DNA of 64,000 bases, from assembly GCA_021495925.1 (NCBI GenBank), contig JAKEKT010000026.1, positions 248,001 through 312,000 on the forward strand. The letters are read 5' to 3'. Made by a program: the position numbers and the translations under genes. This document shows, in pieces, positions 1 to 10,233 of the stretch; position 1 is the stretch's first letter, and the number at the start of each line of letters is the position of its first letter. The stretch is from Diplodia intermedia (lineage: Eukaryota > Ascomycota > Dothideomycetes > Botryosphaeriales > Botryosphaeriaceae). Below the pieces are notes generated by a model that saw only the letters and a list, made by a program, of their open reading frames with translations, did not search any database and was not told the DNA's origin.

Positions 1-1236
1 TTTCCAAGCTTTGGAAGTTTTTACCAAAGGGAACAACTTTCCGTCCAGCAATTACCCACGAGGGCTTCCAAATCATGGTAATCATGCCTCATGGCACTGG
101 GATTGCTGCTGCTGCTCCCCCACCCCCAAGAAATCAACCTCGGCAACCCGCCTCTCAAGCGCTCTCATCCTCCGCCTCATCAACGACACCCTTTACCCCA
201 CCCCGCTCTTCCTCTCCCTCCTGGGCCACCCTGCCACCATCCCCACCCTCGCCCACCCCGAGTGCAACCTCCCTCATCTGCCCCGTCCTCACAACCCTCA
301 CCACACACCCCACCCTTCCCCCAAACCTCCTCGTTCCACCTCATCACCACCCGCCGCGTCACCTCGCGCCCCACGCCCTCCGCCAGCTGCAGCGCGCCGC
401 TCGTCAGCTGCACCGCATGTGCGCCGTGCACCATGCCGAGCGCCGCGCCGACCGCGTCGGCGGCGTTGAGGGCAGCGAGGAAGGAGTCGAAGACGGTGGG
501 TGGGATGGGGAGGGTGGGGATGCGGATCGTTGTGGTGGTGGGGAAGGGGGAGAGGAATTTGGGGGGAGGGGAGGGGTATCTGGTTGACGGGTTGGTGGTG
601 GCGGCGGTGGTGGTTGTTCTGTTGTGGTTCGATGCTCTGGGTGGAAGCATAGCCCGTTGGCTTGTTGGCTTGAAAAAAGGCTGGGGAGAAGGTGCGCTTG
701 TGTGTTGCGATGCGAGGGCGATTCTGCAGCCACTTATCCGGGCGTACTGATGAGTTTTTATGTCTGTTTGACTAACTTCTGATCTGTATATCTTGCAGTG
801 TCTCTGTCAATCACCTCTGCTGCTGTTCTGACCATTCAACATGCGTATTACCTGATTGAGTTCGATATGCGAGCGCTAAGCCTGATGTGGTAAGCCGAAG
901 GTTCCGCTACTTTTGGTGCTTGATTGAGCACTTTCAGGTAAACTTCCCTTCTCCCCCAACCCAGGTTTTTGCAAGCGAGCCCCCAGACACCGCTCATGCT
1001 TAGTAATCAGATCAACTGTGATCCCTGGTAAGGGCTTCGGGCTGGTAGTGCTGTTGAACTATTACCGCGCTGCGACAATGTGAGAAAGATCTAGTACGAT
1101 CTGGTGAGAGAAAAGGAGGTATGGTGAATACTTCACGCCTAAGCTTCTACGTCAAAGTCAGCATGGGTTCTACTCGCATCATCCAGTGTAGCTACCATCA
1201 AGTAGAATCTTCAATTTATTTGTGGCATACAACAAG
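1..1236. other. Left edge, no gene assigned
   Basis: No convincing gene was found. Bases 100-350 are strongly C-rich on the + strand and bases 480-620 strongly G-rich, so many overlapping Pro-rich or Gly-rich frames stay open by composition alone. The one stretch that reads like protein is on the minus strand at about 350-560 (an alternating Ala/Val/Leu helix-like segment around VFDSFLAALNAADAV). It could be a fragment of a gene, but its flanks turn into Gly/Trp-rich low complexity and no family was recognised. Bases 750-1236 hold nothing I can name. Confidence 0.4.
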
Positions 1237-2872
1237 CTATGAGACCGTAACAGTTTCTGGTGTAGACTCCGTAAAATCAGTGATGAGAAAATTGTCCTGG
1301 TTCTCTATGAAGAACTCGAGAACCATATTACTGGCAAGATCATCGGAGTTTTTCGGTCCTATGATCAATCCGCTGAACAATTTCGACAACCGCCTAGTCG
1401 TCATTTTGTTAAAATCCGATTTGCTCGCAAAGACTGCTAAAACGTCCAAAAGATAGAGAAGTAGTTGCCTAGCGAGAGGAGGCATATCCCAAACGAGCTT
1501 TGTGTAGTAACGGATCCAACTGCTCAAGTCATTTTGAATGACCTCACCCACTTCCAAGGATGAATCGATGGAAACTTTCTCGAGAGGCTGCATGAATTCG
1601 TTGTAAAGCACTGTCGGTACGATTGGCTCTGGTAGAGACTCTAGATAGCGAATCATGGTAGTGCCTGCGTCGTATACAGTGCATCCAAACCAATCAAGGC
1701 CCTTGCCGAACCTGGCGGGAGAGTTGAAGGCAGTGCACAGTTCTGAAACTCTGGCTTCGTCACCGCCGCTGGCAAATATATCTTCGACTTCGGTGCCTGA
1801 GAGTTAATTAGCTACAAAACTTCGGCCAAAAGACGTGGTGACAGGCATACCTTTTTCTTTCAGGAAAACTCCACATTTGGCTACAATGATTGGTATATAT
1901 CCGAATATGTACCCTTCATCCTTCTCATTAAAATAGCTTATCGCTACGTTGGCATATTGTATACTTTCTTGCAGCGGGACTCCGAAAACCACTACAGTTT
2001 TAAGATCAGCAAGCCGCAAAGTATTCAGATAAGACATACTTGTTGGGAACCATACCTTGGTGGTCTACGGTTTCCACCGGTGAAGAAGATGTTTCCACGT
2101 GCGGGGAGTCTAGTTTCTCAATAAACTGTTTCGGGCGACGAAGCAGTTTAGCAAAGCGTCGTGACAGCTTTGGGGTAGGCGTTGAGTTTTTGTTGTGTTT
2201 GGACCTGAAAAATCCTGAGATGGAGAATGAAGGCTTGTAGACATTATCAGCTTCGGTAGGCCCCTCTGTAGGCGCTTTAGGATTTACGTCCAAGGTCTCG
2301 GTCCTGCTGATCGAGGACGATGAACGATCTTCCGATAAGCGGAATGTTTGGCTTGCATTTCTAGAGTCAGGAACGACATCAATGCCATCAGCCAACACTT
2401 GATCGGACTGTACAGATCCTGGAGGTTCTGTGACAGAATTCTTCGATTCTTTCTGCTGCATTCGTGTACTCTCTGTAGACGAATTCCAGTTAAGCATGTT
2501 GCTCAAACTCTCGTTCTGAAAATTGAGCGTCGCCAATGCTGGGGGTTGTACAGCTGCTGAATGGGCAAGCATGGCTTTTTGTCTCTCGGGAGGCTCCGGG
2601 GTTGCAGATACTGTGACTGATGTATCCAAATCTTTGCGTGGACTCTCATGCGAATCGGAGACCGGGCTCTGGCTTTTCAAATCTGGCGCGGTTGATGTAA
2701 GTTTAGCTGTGGCTGGAATCGCCTTCCTGGAAACCAGCACCGAAGGCTTCCACGGGGGTTCCAGGATGGGAGATATGGTCACTGACGTATCTTGATCTTC
2801 ACACAAGCTGTCGTGTGAATCAGACCTCATCTTCAAGGCAGCAGATCCCACAGAAGTGAACTGCGGAATCAT
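1237..2872 (-). CDS. RhoGAP-domain protein lacking the arginine finger
   Basis: Proposed exons on the minus strand are 2872-2056, 1991-1851 and 1796-1237, giving 505 aa in frame. Both introns have GTATG starts and AG ends. Residues 1-270 are low-complexity Ser/Pro/Thr-rich and contain two copies of a diverged repeat (SDSHxS...DTSVT...EPP). Residues about 274-450 match a RhoGAP fold: FGVPLQES opening, an IPIIV.KC helix, then SLPEPIVP and LLLYLLDVL. RhoGAP domains speed GTP hydrolysis by Rho/Rac/Cdc42 using an Arg in the GIFRxSG motif. Here that motif reads DIFASGG with Ala at about residue 328, so classical GAP activity is doubtful and a binding or scaffold role is possible. The first ATG lies inside the 3' end of the upstream kinase ORF in another frame, so this may be a separate overlapping gene or the 3' half of a kinase-RhoGAP fusion. 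Confidence 0.72.
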
Positions 2873-4130
2873 TCTCAAAAGGTGTCGAGAGGGTCAAGAA
2901 TGTTTCGGCGGCTGTTGGCCGAGCGAACCGATCTTCCTTCAGCATGTTTCTTGTAAGATCCAGCAGGGGATCGTCCAAGGATTTTTCAGGACCCTTCAAA
3001 TCCTTGATAAGTTTCTCAGCAGCTTCAAAGTTTTTGCAAAAATTGGCTTCTTTTGACCCAGTTTCCAAGAAGTATTCCCTCAGAAAGGAGGCCTTCTTTC
3101 CTTTGATCACAATTATCATCTCAAGAAAGACACAGCCCAGCGACCAGATGTCCGACGACGTATTTCGAGGATCTCCGATGAGGACTTCTGGTGCAGCATA
3201 ACGTGGGGTCATACTCGTGGCGCCAGACGTCGTGCTCCCAACATCCCCAGAGTATTCTTTTGAAAGGCCAAAATCAGTGAAGAGAACGTTGCTGCCATCT
3301 ACGAGTACGTTTTGTGGCTTGATGTCTCTGTGGCGGATTGAGGCGTCGTGCAGATATTGCAGCGCCGAAGCCAAGCAGCCAAAGAAGCTGCGCAGGGTTA
3401 TCAAGTCACTCCTGCGTAAGTGCTCTGGGTGCGCTGAGATTGTTTCGAGATACTCGGCGAGGTTCATGTCTGCAACCGGAGCCATGATGAGGCCAAGGTA
3501 AGCCGGATCCGTGAAGCTCCCGACATATTGCGCCGTATGCTTGTGTTTCAAACATTTTAGCAGCTTCAGTTCGCTGGTGAATTGGCGAACGGCTTCCTTG
3601 GAAGCATTTCCAAAGGCACGGCGGCGGCGAATCCGCTTCAGAGCGTACTCCTTGAAGCTGATGGTGCTTCTGATCCGATGCACCTGACTGTAGCCCCCGG
3701 AGCCCAGCACACCGACCACCTTGAATGGTTGGGGCTCTCCCTTCGCAAAATGCCAATGTCTCCCGTTCTCCCCCTTCTCAAGGTCAACAGATTTGGTGAG
3801 AATCAATGTTTGAGCTTTGACGATGGCGTTGCGCACAGATGGCTGCAGACGAGGCGGTAGAGCTGAAGCTTCGACCGGAAACCAATGATCGGTAAAGCCG
3901 AGTTGGAGTAGATCGTTCAAGAGGTCAAGATGGCCTATGGTTCGGAGGACGATGTATGCTCGGGGCACTCTACTCCATGATTTCTCGTGATCCTCAAGCA
4001 GTGACGCTATTGTCTCGATGTCGGTATCTGTGAATCGCGGCGGCGATGTGGAGGCTTCAGCCGCAGATGCGGGGAAGTAAGCAGCGAGAAGCTCGCTCGA
4101 CCTTTGCGACGTTACTGACGAGCGCTGCAT
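2820..4130 (-). CDS. Ser/Thr protein kinase with N-terminal extension
   Basis: An uninterrupted 436-aa frame. The kinase domain starts near residue 139. It has the Gly loop GSGGYSQV (143-150), ATP-binding Lys in EYALK (165), catalytic HRD (267-269) with KPQN, DFG (286-288), APEV, and the DIWSLGC helix. All key residues are present, so it should be active on Ser/Thr. Residues 35-110 form a helical extension (RVPRAYIVLRTIG..DLL..LGFTDHWFP) that is echoed upstream of both kinase domains of the gene at 33.5-36.9 kb. The C-terminus ends in a CGICC cluster 53 nt inside the RhoGAP-like ORF. The kinase subfamily was not identified. The HET remnant just upstream suggests a self/non-self or cell-death island, which is inference. 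Confidence 0.85.
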   Translation of the reverse strand: MQRSSVTSQRSSELLAAYFPASAAEASTSPPRFTDTDIETIASLLEDHEKSWSRVPRAYIVLRTIGHLDLLNDLLQLGFTDHWFPVEASALPPRLQPSVRNAIVKAQTLILTKSVDLEKGENGRHWHFAKGEPQPFKVVGVLGSGGYSQVHRIRSTISFKEYALKRIRRRRAFGNASKEAVRQFTSELKLLKCLKHKHTAQYVGSFTDPAYLGLIMAPVADMNLAEYLETISAHPEHLRRSDLITLRSFFGCLASALQYLHDASIRHRDIKPQNVLVDGSNVLFTDFGLSKEYSGDVGSTTSGATSMTPRYAAPEVLIGDPRNTSSDIWSLGCVFLEMIIVIKGKKASFLREYFLETGSKEANFCKNFEAAEKLIKDLKGPEKSLDDPLLDLTRNMLKEDRFARPTAAETFLTLSTPFENDSAVHFCGICCLEDEV

Positions 4131-4243
4131 TGCTCATGGTTTTTGGATGGATGCAATGATTTCATACCCAGGGCACAGCTGCCTCGGTAGGCAGGGTCCG
4201 GGTGTTGCAGAAGGTTAAGAAGAAGATGGAGTGTTAATCTCGC

Positions 4244-4917
4244 TCAGCCTTCCGGCGCGTTCAAGCTGAGAGTAGTACGCAGTTCCGCATGGGGGCTAGC
4301 CTCGTCCGACAACGTCTGCATGTGACAAACGAGCATTATATGTTCTGAAAATGGCGTTCTGGAACTCTCTTCATCCATGGCCTCCCTGTTCATCATACCA
4401 TCAACATAATACTCTCCTACAAACATATGGCACTTCACCGCCAGTGAGCACACGGATAATATCACCTTTCCGCGCGTCCAATGGCAGATGCGCCATCCGC
4501 TTGTTCTCGGTAAGACAAAACCTCCGTCCCATCGCCATGACCATCATGGAATGCTCGAGTGCCGTTACGTGCTCCAACTCCGCCGGGCTTGGCTGCGCAT
4601 CTCTTCCAGCCGCTTTGTTCCTCACCCACTCCAAGTAGCCAGGAATTGCATCCAGAAAAGCCGCAGGGATCTGATCACGCATGCCGACCATATCGCAGAG
4701 CATGGTGCGCGCGAAAGCAGTCACATCATCAGGACTTGGAGAGCTCTCTGCTTTGCCGAAAGCCACATCGTAGCAGCCTTGGATCCATTAGACAGTGCGC
4801 CTTTACCTGCTCTACTGAATCGATCACTTTCCCTTGACAAGTCAAGGAGCGTCCATCATCCGAGATGGTCAGCACCGGATCTGCACGCCCGCGGCGGATA
4901 TCATCAAATTTCACCAT
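4244..4917 (-). pseudogene. Broken C-terminal remnant of a HET-family protein
   Basis: Three minus-strand frames together spell the C-terminal half typical of heterokaryon-incompatibility (HET) proteins. 4917-4790 carries LTCQGKVIDSV. 4766-4401 carries MGRRFCLTENKRMA, GDIIRVLTGG and VPYVCR. 4465-4244 carries FVGEYYVDGMMN. In intact relatives the last two motifs are in one frame about 10-25 residues apart; here they overlap at the same bases in different frames, so a short deletion with frameshift has occurred. The join from the first segment (possible GTAAAG donor at about 4787) to the second also fails in frame. The N-terminal HET domain itself is absent, although a GTAAGT donor at about 5003-5008 could be a leftover of an upstream exon. 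I read it as a decayed gene. Confidence 0.7.
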
Positions 4918-5100
4918 TCACTTCACTGCTTAACCGCAAGATAACAGCATGAAGATCAATATCGTCGTGGACCTATTCGATCGGGTCCCAAATACGGGGA
5001 CTTACCTTTTGATGGGACTCCCATCAGTCTGCCTACTTGACCTCGCCCCAGGCGAGGCGGGGAATGCACCCCGATAACCTCAACACGTCAGCCACTCCCT

Positions 5101-6015
5101 CTACCGAGCCAGTTCCACCATACTCCGCTGCTTCTTCAACCTCTCTCTGAAACCGTCCACCTTCCTCTGCAGCTCCTCCCTCCTGCTCTCCTCCTCCTCC
5201 TCCTTCTTCTTCCCCTCCATCCCACTCTTAGCCCTCAAGTCCGACCCGCTCTTCACCCTCCCCACCCACCCCACATCCAACCTCCTCCCCCCCACCGCCC
5301 TGCTGTCGCAAACCTCCCACCACGCCAGCAACCGCGGCCGATTCTCCGCCAACCACGTCTTCATGCCCTCCCTCTCCACCTCCAGCCCGCCGACGTCCAG
5401 CCTCCGCGCCCACGCCGCCGTCTTCCTCACCACCTCCCTCACGATCCTGTCGCCGCCCTCGTCGCCTCCGTGCTGCCCCCCCGACAACGCCTCGACCGCG
5501 TCCCGCAGCTCCGCCGCGCTCAGCGGCGCGTCGCTCGCGTTCAGCCGCTTCTCGATCCAGCCGCGGAGCGGGCTCTCGACGGCGGGGATGAGGCGCAGGG
5601 CGCGGGCGGCGGCGTAGACGTGGACGGCTTGGCGCCAGGAGGTCAGGTGTGGCGGCGGCGGCGCTGATGCGGGGCTCCGGCAGCATTGCTTGAGGTGTTG
5701 CAGGAGGAGTTCGAGGGCGGCGGGGGTGCAGGAGGAGGGGGGGAGGGTGATTGTGCGGGCGGGTGTCGGGATGGGGCTGGGGGATGATGCGGAGGATGAT
5801 GATGGGGTGGGCATGGGCGTGGTGTTGACGCCGTCGGCGACGGTTAGTTGGGCGGCGGCGAGGTGGGAGAACGCGAAGAGCATGCGGCGGGGGAGCGCGG
5901 GGATGGTGTAGGTCGTGTTGATGGAGGGCAGGGGGAGAGCGAGGGTGATGGTGGGGCCGGTGAGGAGGGCTTGGCGGGCGGCATGGGGGAGTTGGAGTGG
6001 GTTGGGGGTCGCCAT
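5101..6015 (-). CDS. Unrecognised 304-aa protein
   Basis: A single open frame starting at ATG 6015, with no family recognised. Residues about 60-105 are a Ser/Pro/Thr-rich linker. Residues about 110-245 look globular and helical (two Trp-containing segments, SWRQAVHVYAAARALRL and ENRPRLLAWWEVC). The C-terminal 50 residues form a Lys/Glu/Arg-rich probable coiled coil. The codons are very GC-rich and the complementary strand is also open in places, but the minus frame has sensible amino-acid composition throughout. The BTB-like layout (short N-terminal core, then a helical C-terminal half) is only a guess. Confidence 0.6.
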   Translation of the reverse strand: MATPNPLQLPHAARQALLTGPTITLALPLPSINTTYTIPALPRRMLFAFSHLAAAQLTVADGVNTTPMPTPSSSSASSPSPIPTPARTITLPPSSCTPAALELLLQHLKQCCRSPASAPPPPHLTSWRQAVHVYAAARALRLIPAVESPLRGWIEKRLNASDAPLSAAELRDAVEALSGGQHGGDEGGDRIVREVVRKTAAWARRLDVGGLEVEREGMKTWLAENRPRLLAWWEVCDSRAVGGRRLDVGWVGRVKSGSDLRAKSGMEGKKKEEEEESRREELQRKVDGFRERLKKQRSMVELAR

Positions 6016-8210
6016 GGTGTGTGTAGTGGAATGTGTGTGCTTGAGTCTATGTAGAGCTATGAGCTATCGTTTCTCGGGATTGGTTCTGTGTGAAGATGAG
6101 AAGCGTAGCCTTGGGGTTAGAGTTCGAGTGAGCTATGCCGTGCATATTATACAACAGATCTGCCGACATGTTTGTCCTCATTGTTGTCGTTGTTTGGACA
6201 AAGGACTCTTCAGTTTCAACAAATGCATATCTTGTCCTTGTTGCCTGGTGGCTTGTTTATGGCGAGGGTGGCGTGAATGAATAACGTCGCATTCCACAGG
6301 AACAAAGAATAATCCTGACAAGTAATTGATGTGGACCCTGGTGTTTGTCCTCGACATGTAACGATAAGGCGTTTACAATGGTACCTGTCCACAAGCAAGT
6401 GAGCCACCGATGGAAGTATGGATGATCTCCACAATTTTGCGTTGTAGTGCTATGGAAGACATGGCCGTATGGAGGATGCTTGTGCGCTGAGCTTTGAAAC
6501 GGCTTTAGATTGCTGCCAAGCTGCGGATGGCAGATTTTTCAGCTCAGTTACGGGGAGTGTTGAAGGTGCTCAGACCCTACGGAGTGCTTGGCGTGTATAT
6601 GACTGCTGATACAGACCTGTCTCACACTTTCAAATGAGTCCAATCTGTTACATCACGAATGTATGCGTGAGTGGCCACGAAAATGGGTAGAGATGCGAAG
6701 GCAGAATCGAAAGAAAAACGTACGTGTATACGTACGAGCCTCGGCAAGGGGGAGTTTTTGTGAATTCGTAAGGGGTAGTGTTGCATGCGGCTTGGTAGCA
6801 AAGAAGGTGTGGATCTGTGGCGTCAGCCATTCAGGTGCAATCTCCGAGGCTCAGAGTTTTCGAGACGGGCATGCCGAGTAAAATCAAGATAGCTACACCG
6901 TATGCGGCGCTCGGGCTCTTGCATACGGAGTGTTTTGTGAGTTGGGAGGGACGGAGGTGATGAGTGAAGAATGGTGGGGTCAGCAGAGCTGGGATGGGTA
7001 GATGGCAAGGTGGCGCCCAGGGGGCCAAGAACGGGACGGCGCGCAACGGGCAGGCTTGACGGGAAGCCACGGGAAGCCATGCAGCAGGCATGCCGAAGCA
7101 GCGATCGTCGTAAATCCAGATCCTCGTGGGTGGCGATGCGTGGGCGGGAGTTACCGACGGTCGAGTGCAGTGTTGCAGTGCGGGTCTTCGGGTCGGGATC
7201 CGGGGAAATGTTACGTGGCCAGGCCCAAAGAGCGGAGGTATTTCCAATCGCCCATCCCGCCGTTCTTTCCGTCGACTCTTCGAGTTCCTCTTGGGACGCG
7301 GACGAGAAGCCTTATCTCCGCCCGAAAGAGCTAACGGAAGGAAGGGCGCCAAGGCAACTAGGGCATACGCCTGAATAATGCTTGTCTGCAAACCCAGGAT
7401 TTAGCGGTGCTTGGGGGCGAAGGATTATTGCAACAGCAAGGTGATCAGGTGGTGCCTGGAGAGCAATACATACTGCATGAATAGGGCCCGGCCGCATGCA
7501 TCAGCGAGCCCGAGGCGGCGGTTCTCGTCCATTGTTGGTTGCTTGACGCGGCCCGAATGCGGAGTGCAACAGTCGACTCACCGCTGGGTGTGGACGCAAA
7601 GAGGTGGTGGCCGTCTCACCCCACTCTATGCAGGGCACCGCCCCTTTACTGCGTACGCGTGGAACGAGGGCGGGCTGGGCGTGCATGGAGCGGAGCAGCC
7701 CAGGTGGCGGCGGAAAAGGAAAAAGTTGCGCCTACGTGCGTTTCAAAACGAAGCGGCGCGTCAATCCAGCCGGGCGGCGGAAGCAGAGCCTCGGCCGAGC
7801 GCGCCAAGCCTGTGCACAACTCGATTCCAGAAGCGCGGCGGAAGGCGGCTTAACTCAAAGCAGAGCCTCACAAAGCTTGTCTGCCCGGCGCGCGCGCTGA
7901 TTGGCGCAAATAGCGGATGCCGGTCTGCAAAACAGCCGAGGCGCGGGAGTTGTGCACCATCAGTCAGCGCACCGGCTCCGGCAATGGCAGGCACACGGGC
8001 GCCCTTGTGCCCGGAGCGTGATGTCATCTACGCGAGCCTTTGCATCTCTTAACGCCGTCCGCACCTTTATAGTATGCCCTGCCGCTCCTCACTGAGCCTC
8101 TCCCAGCTGCCGATCCACCAAACTCCCGCCGCTCGCAATCACAACCGCGCCCGTCCCTGCAACCCCAGCCTTGCAGCCGCACAGAGACGCACAGACTCCC
8201 TCGCAGCACC
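6016..8210. other. Intergenic; upstream region of the MFS transporter gene
   Basis: A long gap between divergent genes. 6016-6900 is mixed composition with no supported ORF. 6970-8050 is GC-rich, and long frames (for example 7411-8052 +) overlap on all strands with Arg/Pro/Ala-rich low-complexity translations, which is what composition alone produces. The final 150 bases are CT-rich and probably form the promoter and 5' leader of the transporter. Confidence 0.6.
8066..8072 (+). promoter_or_regulatory. TATA-like element before the MFS transporter
   Basis: The motif TTTATAG lies about 140 bases before the ATG at 8211 and is followed by a CT-rich leader. Its position and sequence suit a core promoter, but no transcript data are available. 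Confidence 0.4.
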
Positions 8211-10233
8211 ATGGCGGCCGAAAAGGACGTCGAGTCTGGCCGCATTGCCCGCATCCCGCACTTCAAGCGTGTCTTGGACCAGGCTGCCATCAACGATGAC
8301 ATCGTCAACGCACACTACGAGGGCTCCGGCACCGACGAGGATCCCTACATTGTCGCATGGCTCGACGACGACCCAGTCAACCCCATGAACTACCCTACCG
8401 CCGTCAAGTGGATGATCACCGCCCTGGTTGCCATTGCCACCCTGGCCGTCGCCTTCGTCTCGTCCGCCTACTCTGGCGGCATCAAGGAGATCATCATCGA
8501 GTTTGGCGTCGTCCAGATCATCGCAACCCTGGGAATCTCGCTGTTCGTCCTGGGCTTCGCCATTGGTCCGCTGATCTGGGCTCCCATGAGTGGTGCGTTC
8601 GCGTTTCCTGTTTGGGCCTTTGCTAGCACAAGTGCTGACTTTCCGCAGAGCTGTTTGGCCGCCAATTCCTCTTTTTCGGCACCTACGCCCTTCTTACCGC
8701 CTTCAACGCCGGCGCTGCTGGTGCCAACAGCATTGGCAGCCTGATTGTTCTGCGCTTCCTTGCTGGTTCTTTCGGCTCTTCGCCCTTGACCAACGCTGGA
8801 GGCGTCATTGCCGACATGTTCCCCGCTGCCCAGCGCGGTCTTGCCACTAGCCTGTTCGCTGCTGCGCCTTTCCTGGGTCCCGTCATTGGCCCCATCGGTA
8901 TGTAGCCGTCATACACTTCTTCCAAACTCCCCATGCTAACAGCTCCATAGTCGGTGGCTTCGTCGGCCAGACTGTCGGCTGGCGCTGGGTCGAAGGCGTC
9001 ATGGCCATCTTCACTGGCGCCCTCTGGCTCATCTGCGGCTTCATCGTCCCCGAGACCTACTCGCCCGTCCTCCTCCGCAAGCGCGCCGCCAAGCTGTCCA
9101 AGATCACCGGCAAGGTCTACATGAGCAGGGCTGATGCCGAGCAGGGCAAGGTCACCATTGGCGAGGCTTTCAAGACGGCTCTCTCGCGTCCTTGGATTCT
9201 CCTGTTCCAGGAGCCCATTGTCCTTTTGCTCTCCATCTACATGGCCATCATCTACGGCACTCTGTACCTGCTTTTCGGCGCCTTCCCCATTGTCTACCAA
9301 CAGGGCCGTGGCTGGTCGTCTGGTATTGGCGGCCTGGCCTTTCTGGGTGTTGCAGTCGGCATGATTTTCGCCGTCATCTACTCCATCTGGGATAACAAGC
9401 GCTACATCAAGGCCATGCAGGACTCGCCCTCCGGATTCGCGCCTCCCGAAGCCCGTCTGCCCCCCGCTCTCATCGGTTCCATCGCCATGCCCATCGGTCT
9501 GTTTTGGTTCGCATGGACCAACTACCCGAACATCCACTGGATTGCTAGCATTGCAGCCGGCGCTCCCTTTGGCTTCGGCATGGTCCTGGTGTTCCTGTCC
9601 ATCATGAACTACCTCATCGACGCCTACCTCATCTTCGCCGCCTCCGTCCTGGCCGCCAACGCCGTCCTGCGCTCGCTGTTCGGTGCCGTGTTCCCGCTCT
9701 TCACTTCCTATATGTACGCCGACCTCGGCATCCACTGGGCCTCGTCCATCCCGGCCTTCCTCGCCCTCGCCTGCGTGCCTTTCCCCTTCCTCTTCTACAA
9801 GTACGGCCCAGCCATCCGCGCCCGCTGCAAGTACGCCGCCCAGGCCGCCGCCTTCCTCGAGAAGCTCAAGGGCCAAGCTGCCGCACAGCAAGTCGACGAG
9901 GACAGCGCCTCGACCATGCAGGCCGACGATGCGGAGACGCAGAAGGACGAGACGGCTTCGGCTCCCTCGCACCACCAGCACGAGCAGGAGCAGCGCGAGC
10001 CCGTCGACGAGAGCCTGGAAGACGACGACCACAAGGAGGCTGAGGAGGGCCGTTTCGCGGCCATCAAGACCCAACCGAACTACCTCACCAAGACACACAC
10101 CAACGCCAGCACCCGCACCGCACGGAGTGTGACGTACGAGGCGAACCCCTTCGATATCGATCGCGTCAACACACACGAAAGCTTCGCTCCCCATAAGACC
10201 AGGAGCCGCGCCAACTCGGCTGCTAAGAAATAA
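8211..10233 (+). CDS. MFS drug/polyamine-type transporter (DHA1 group)
   Basis: Exons 8211-8592, 8649-8897 and 8951-10233 join in frame to 637 aa. Intron 1 restores the conserved SELFGR loop between TM2 and TM3. Intron 2 has a GCTAAC branch site and leads into VGGFVGQTVGWRW. The protein begins with the acidic leader and WxDDDPxNPxNYP segment usual in fungal DHA1 exporters, followed by about 12 hydrophobic segments with the central loop around residues 280-330. The last ~130 residues are a hydrophilic Ala/Glu/Asp-rich cytosolic tail. Members are plasma-membrane proton antiporters exporting drugs, polyamines or organic acids; the substrate cannot be read here. A 542-aa minus-strand ORF over the same DNA is a composition shadow. 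Confidence 0.93.

Noticed and set aside
75..750. Pro-rich + strand ORFs at the left edge
   Set aside because: Translations are almost pure Pro/Ser/His from a C-rich tract; treated as composition artefacts.
2760..2822. 44-nt intron joining the kinase to the RhoGAP-like ORF
   Set aside because: The join creates an immediate stop or wrong phase; no GT...AG pair tested gave a continuous frame.
7411..8052. 213-aa + strand ORF in the region upstream of the MFS gene
   Set aside because: No intact start context, Arg/Ser/Ala-rich composition, overlapped by open frames on both strands; no family resemblance.
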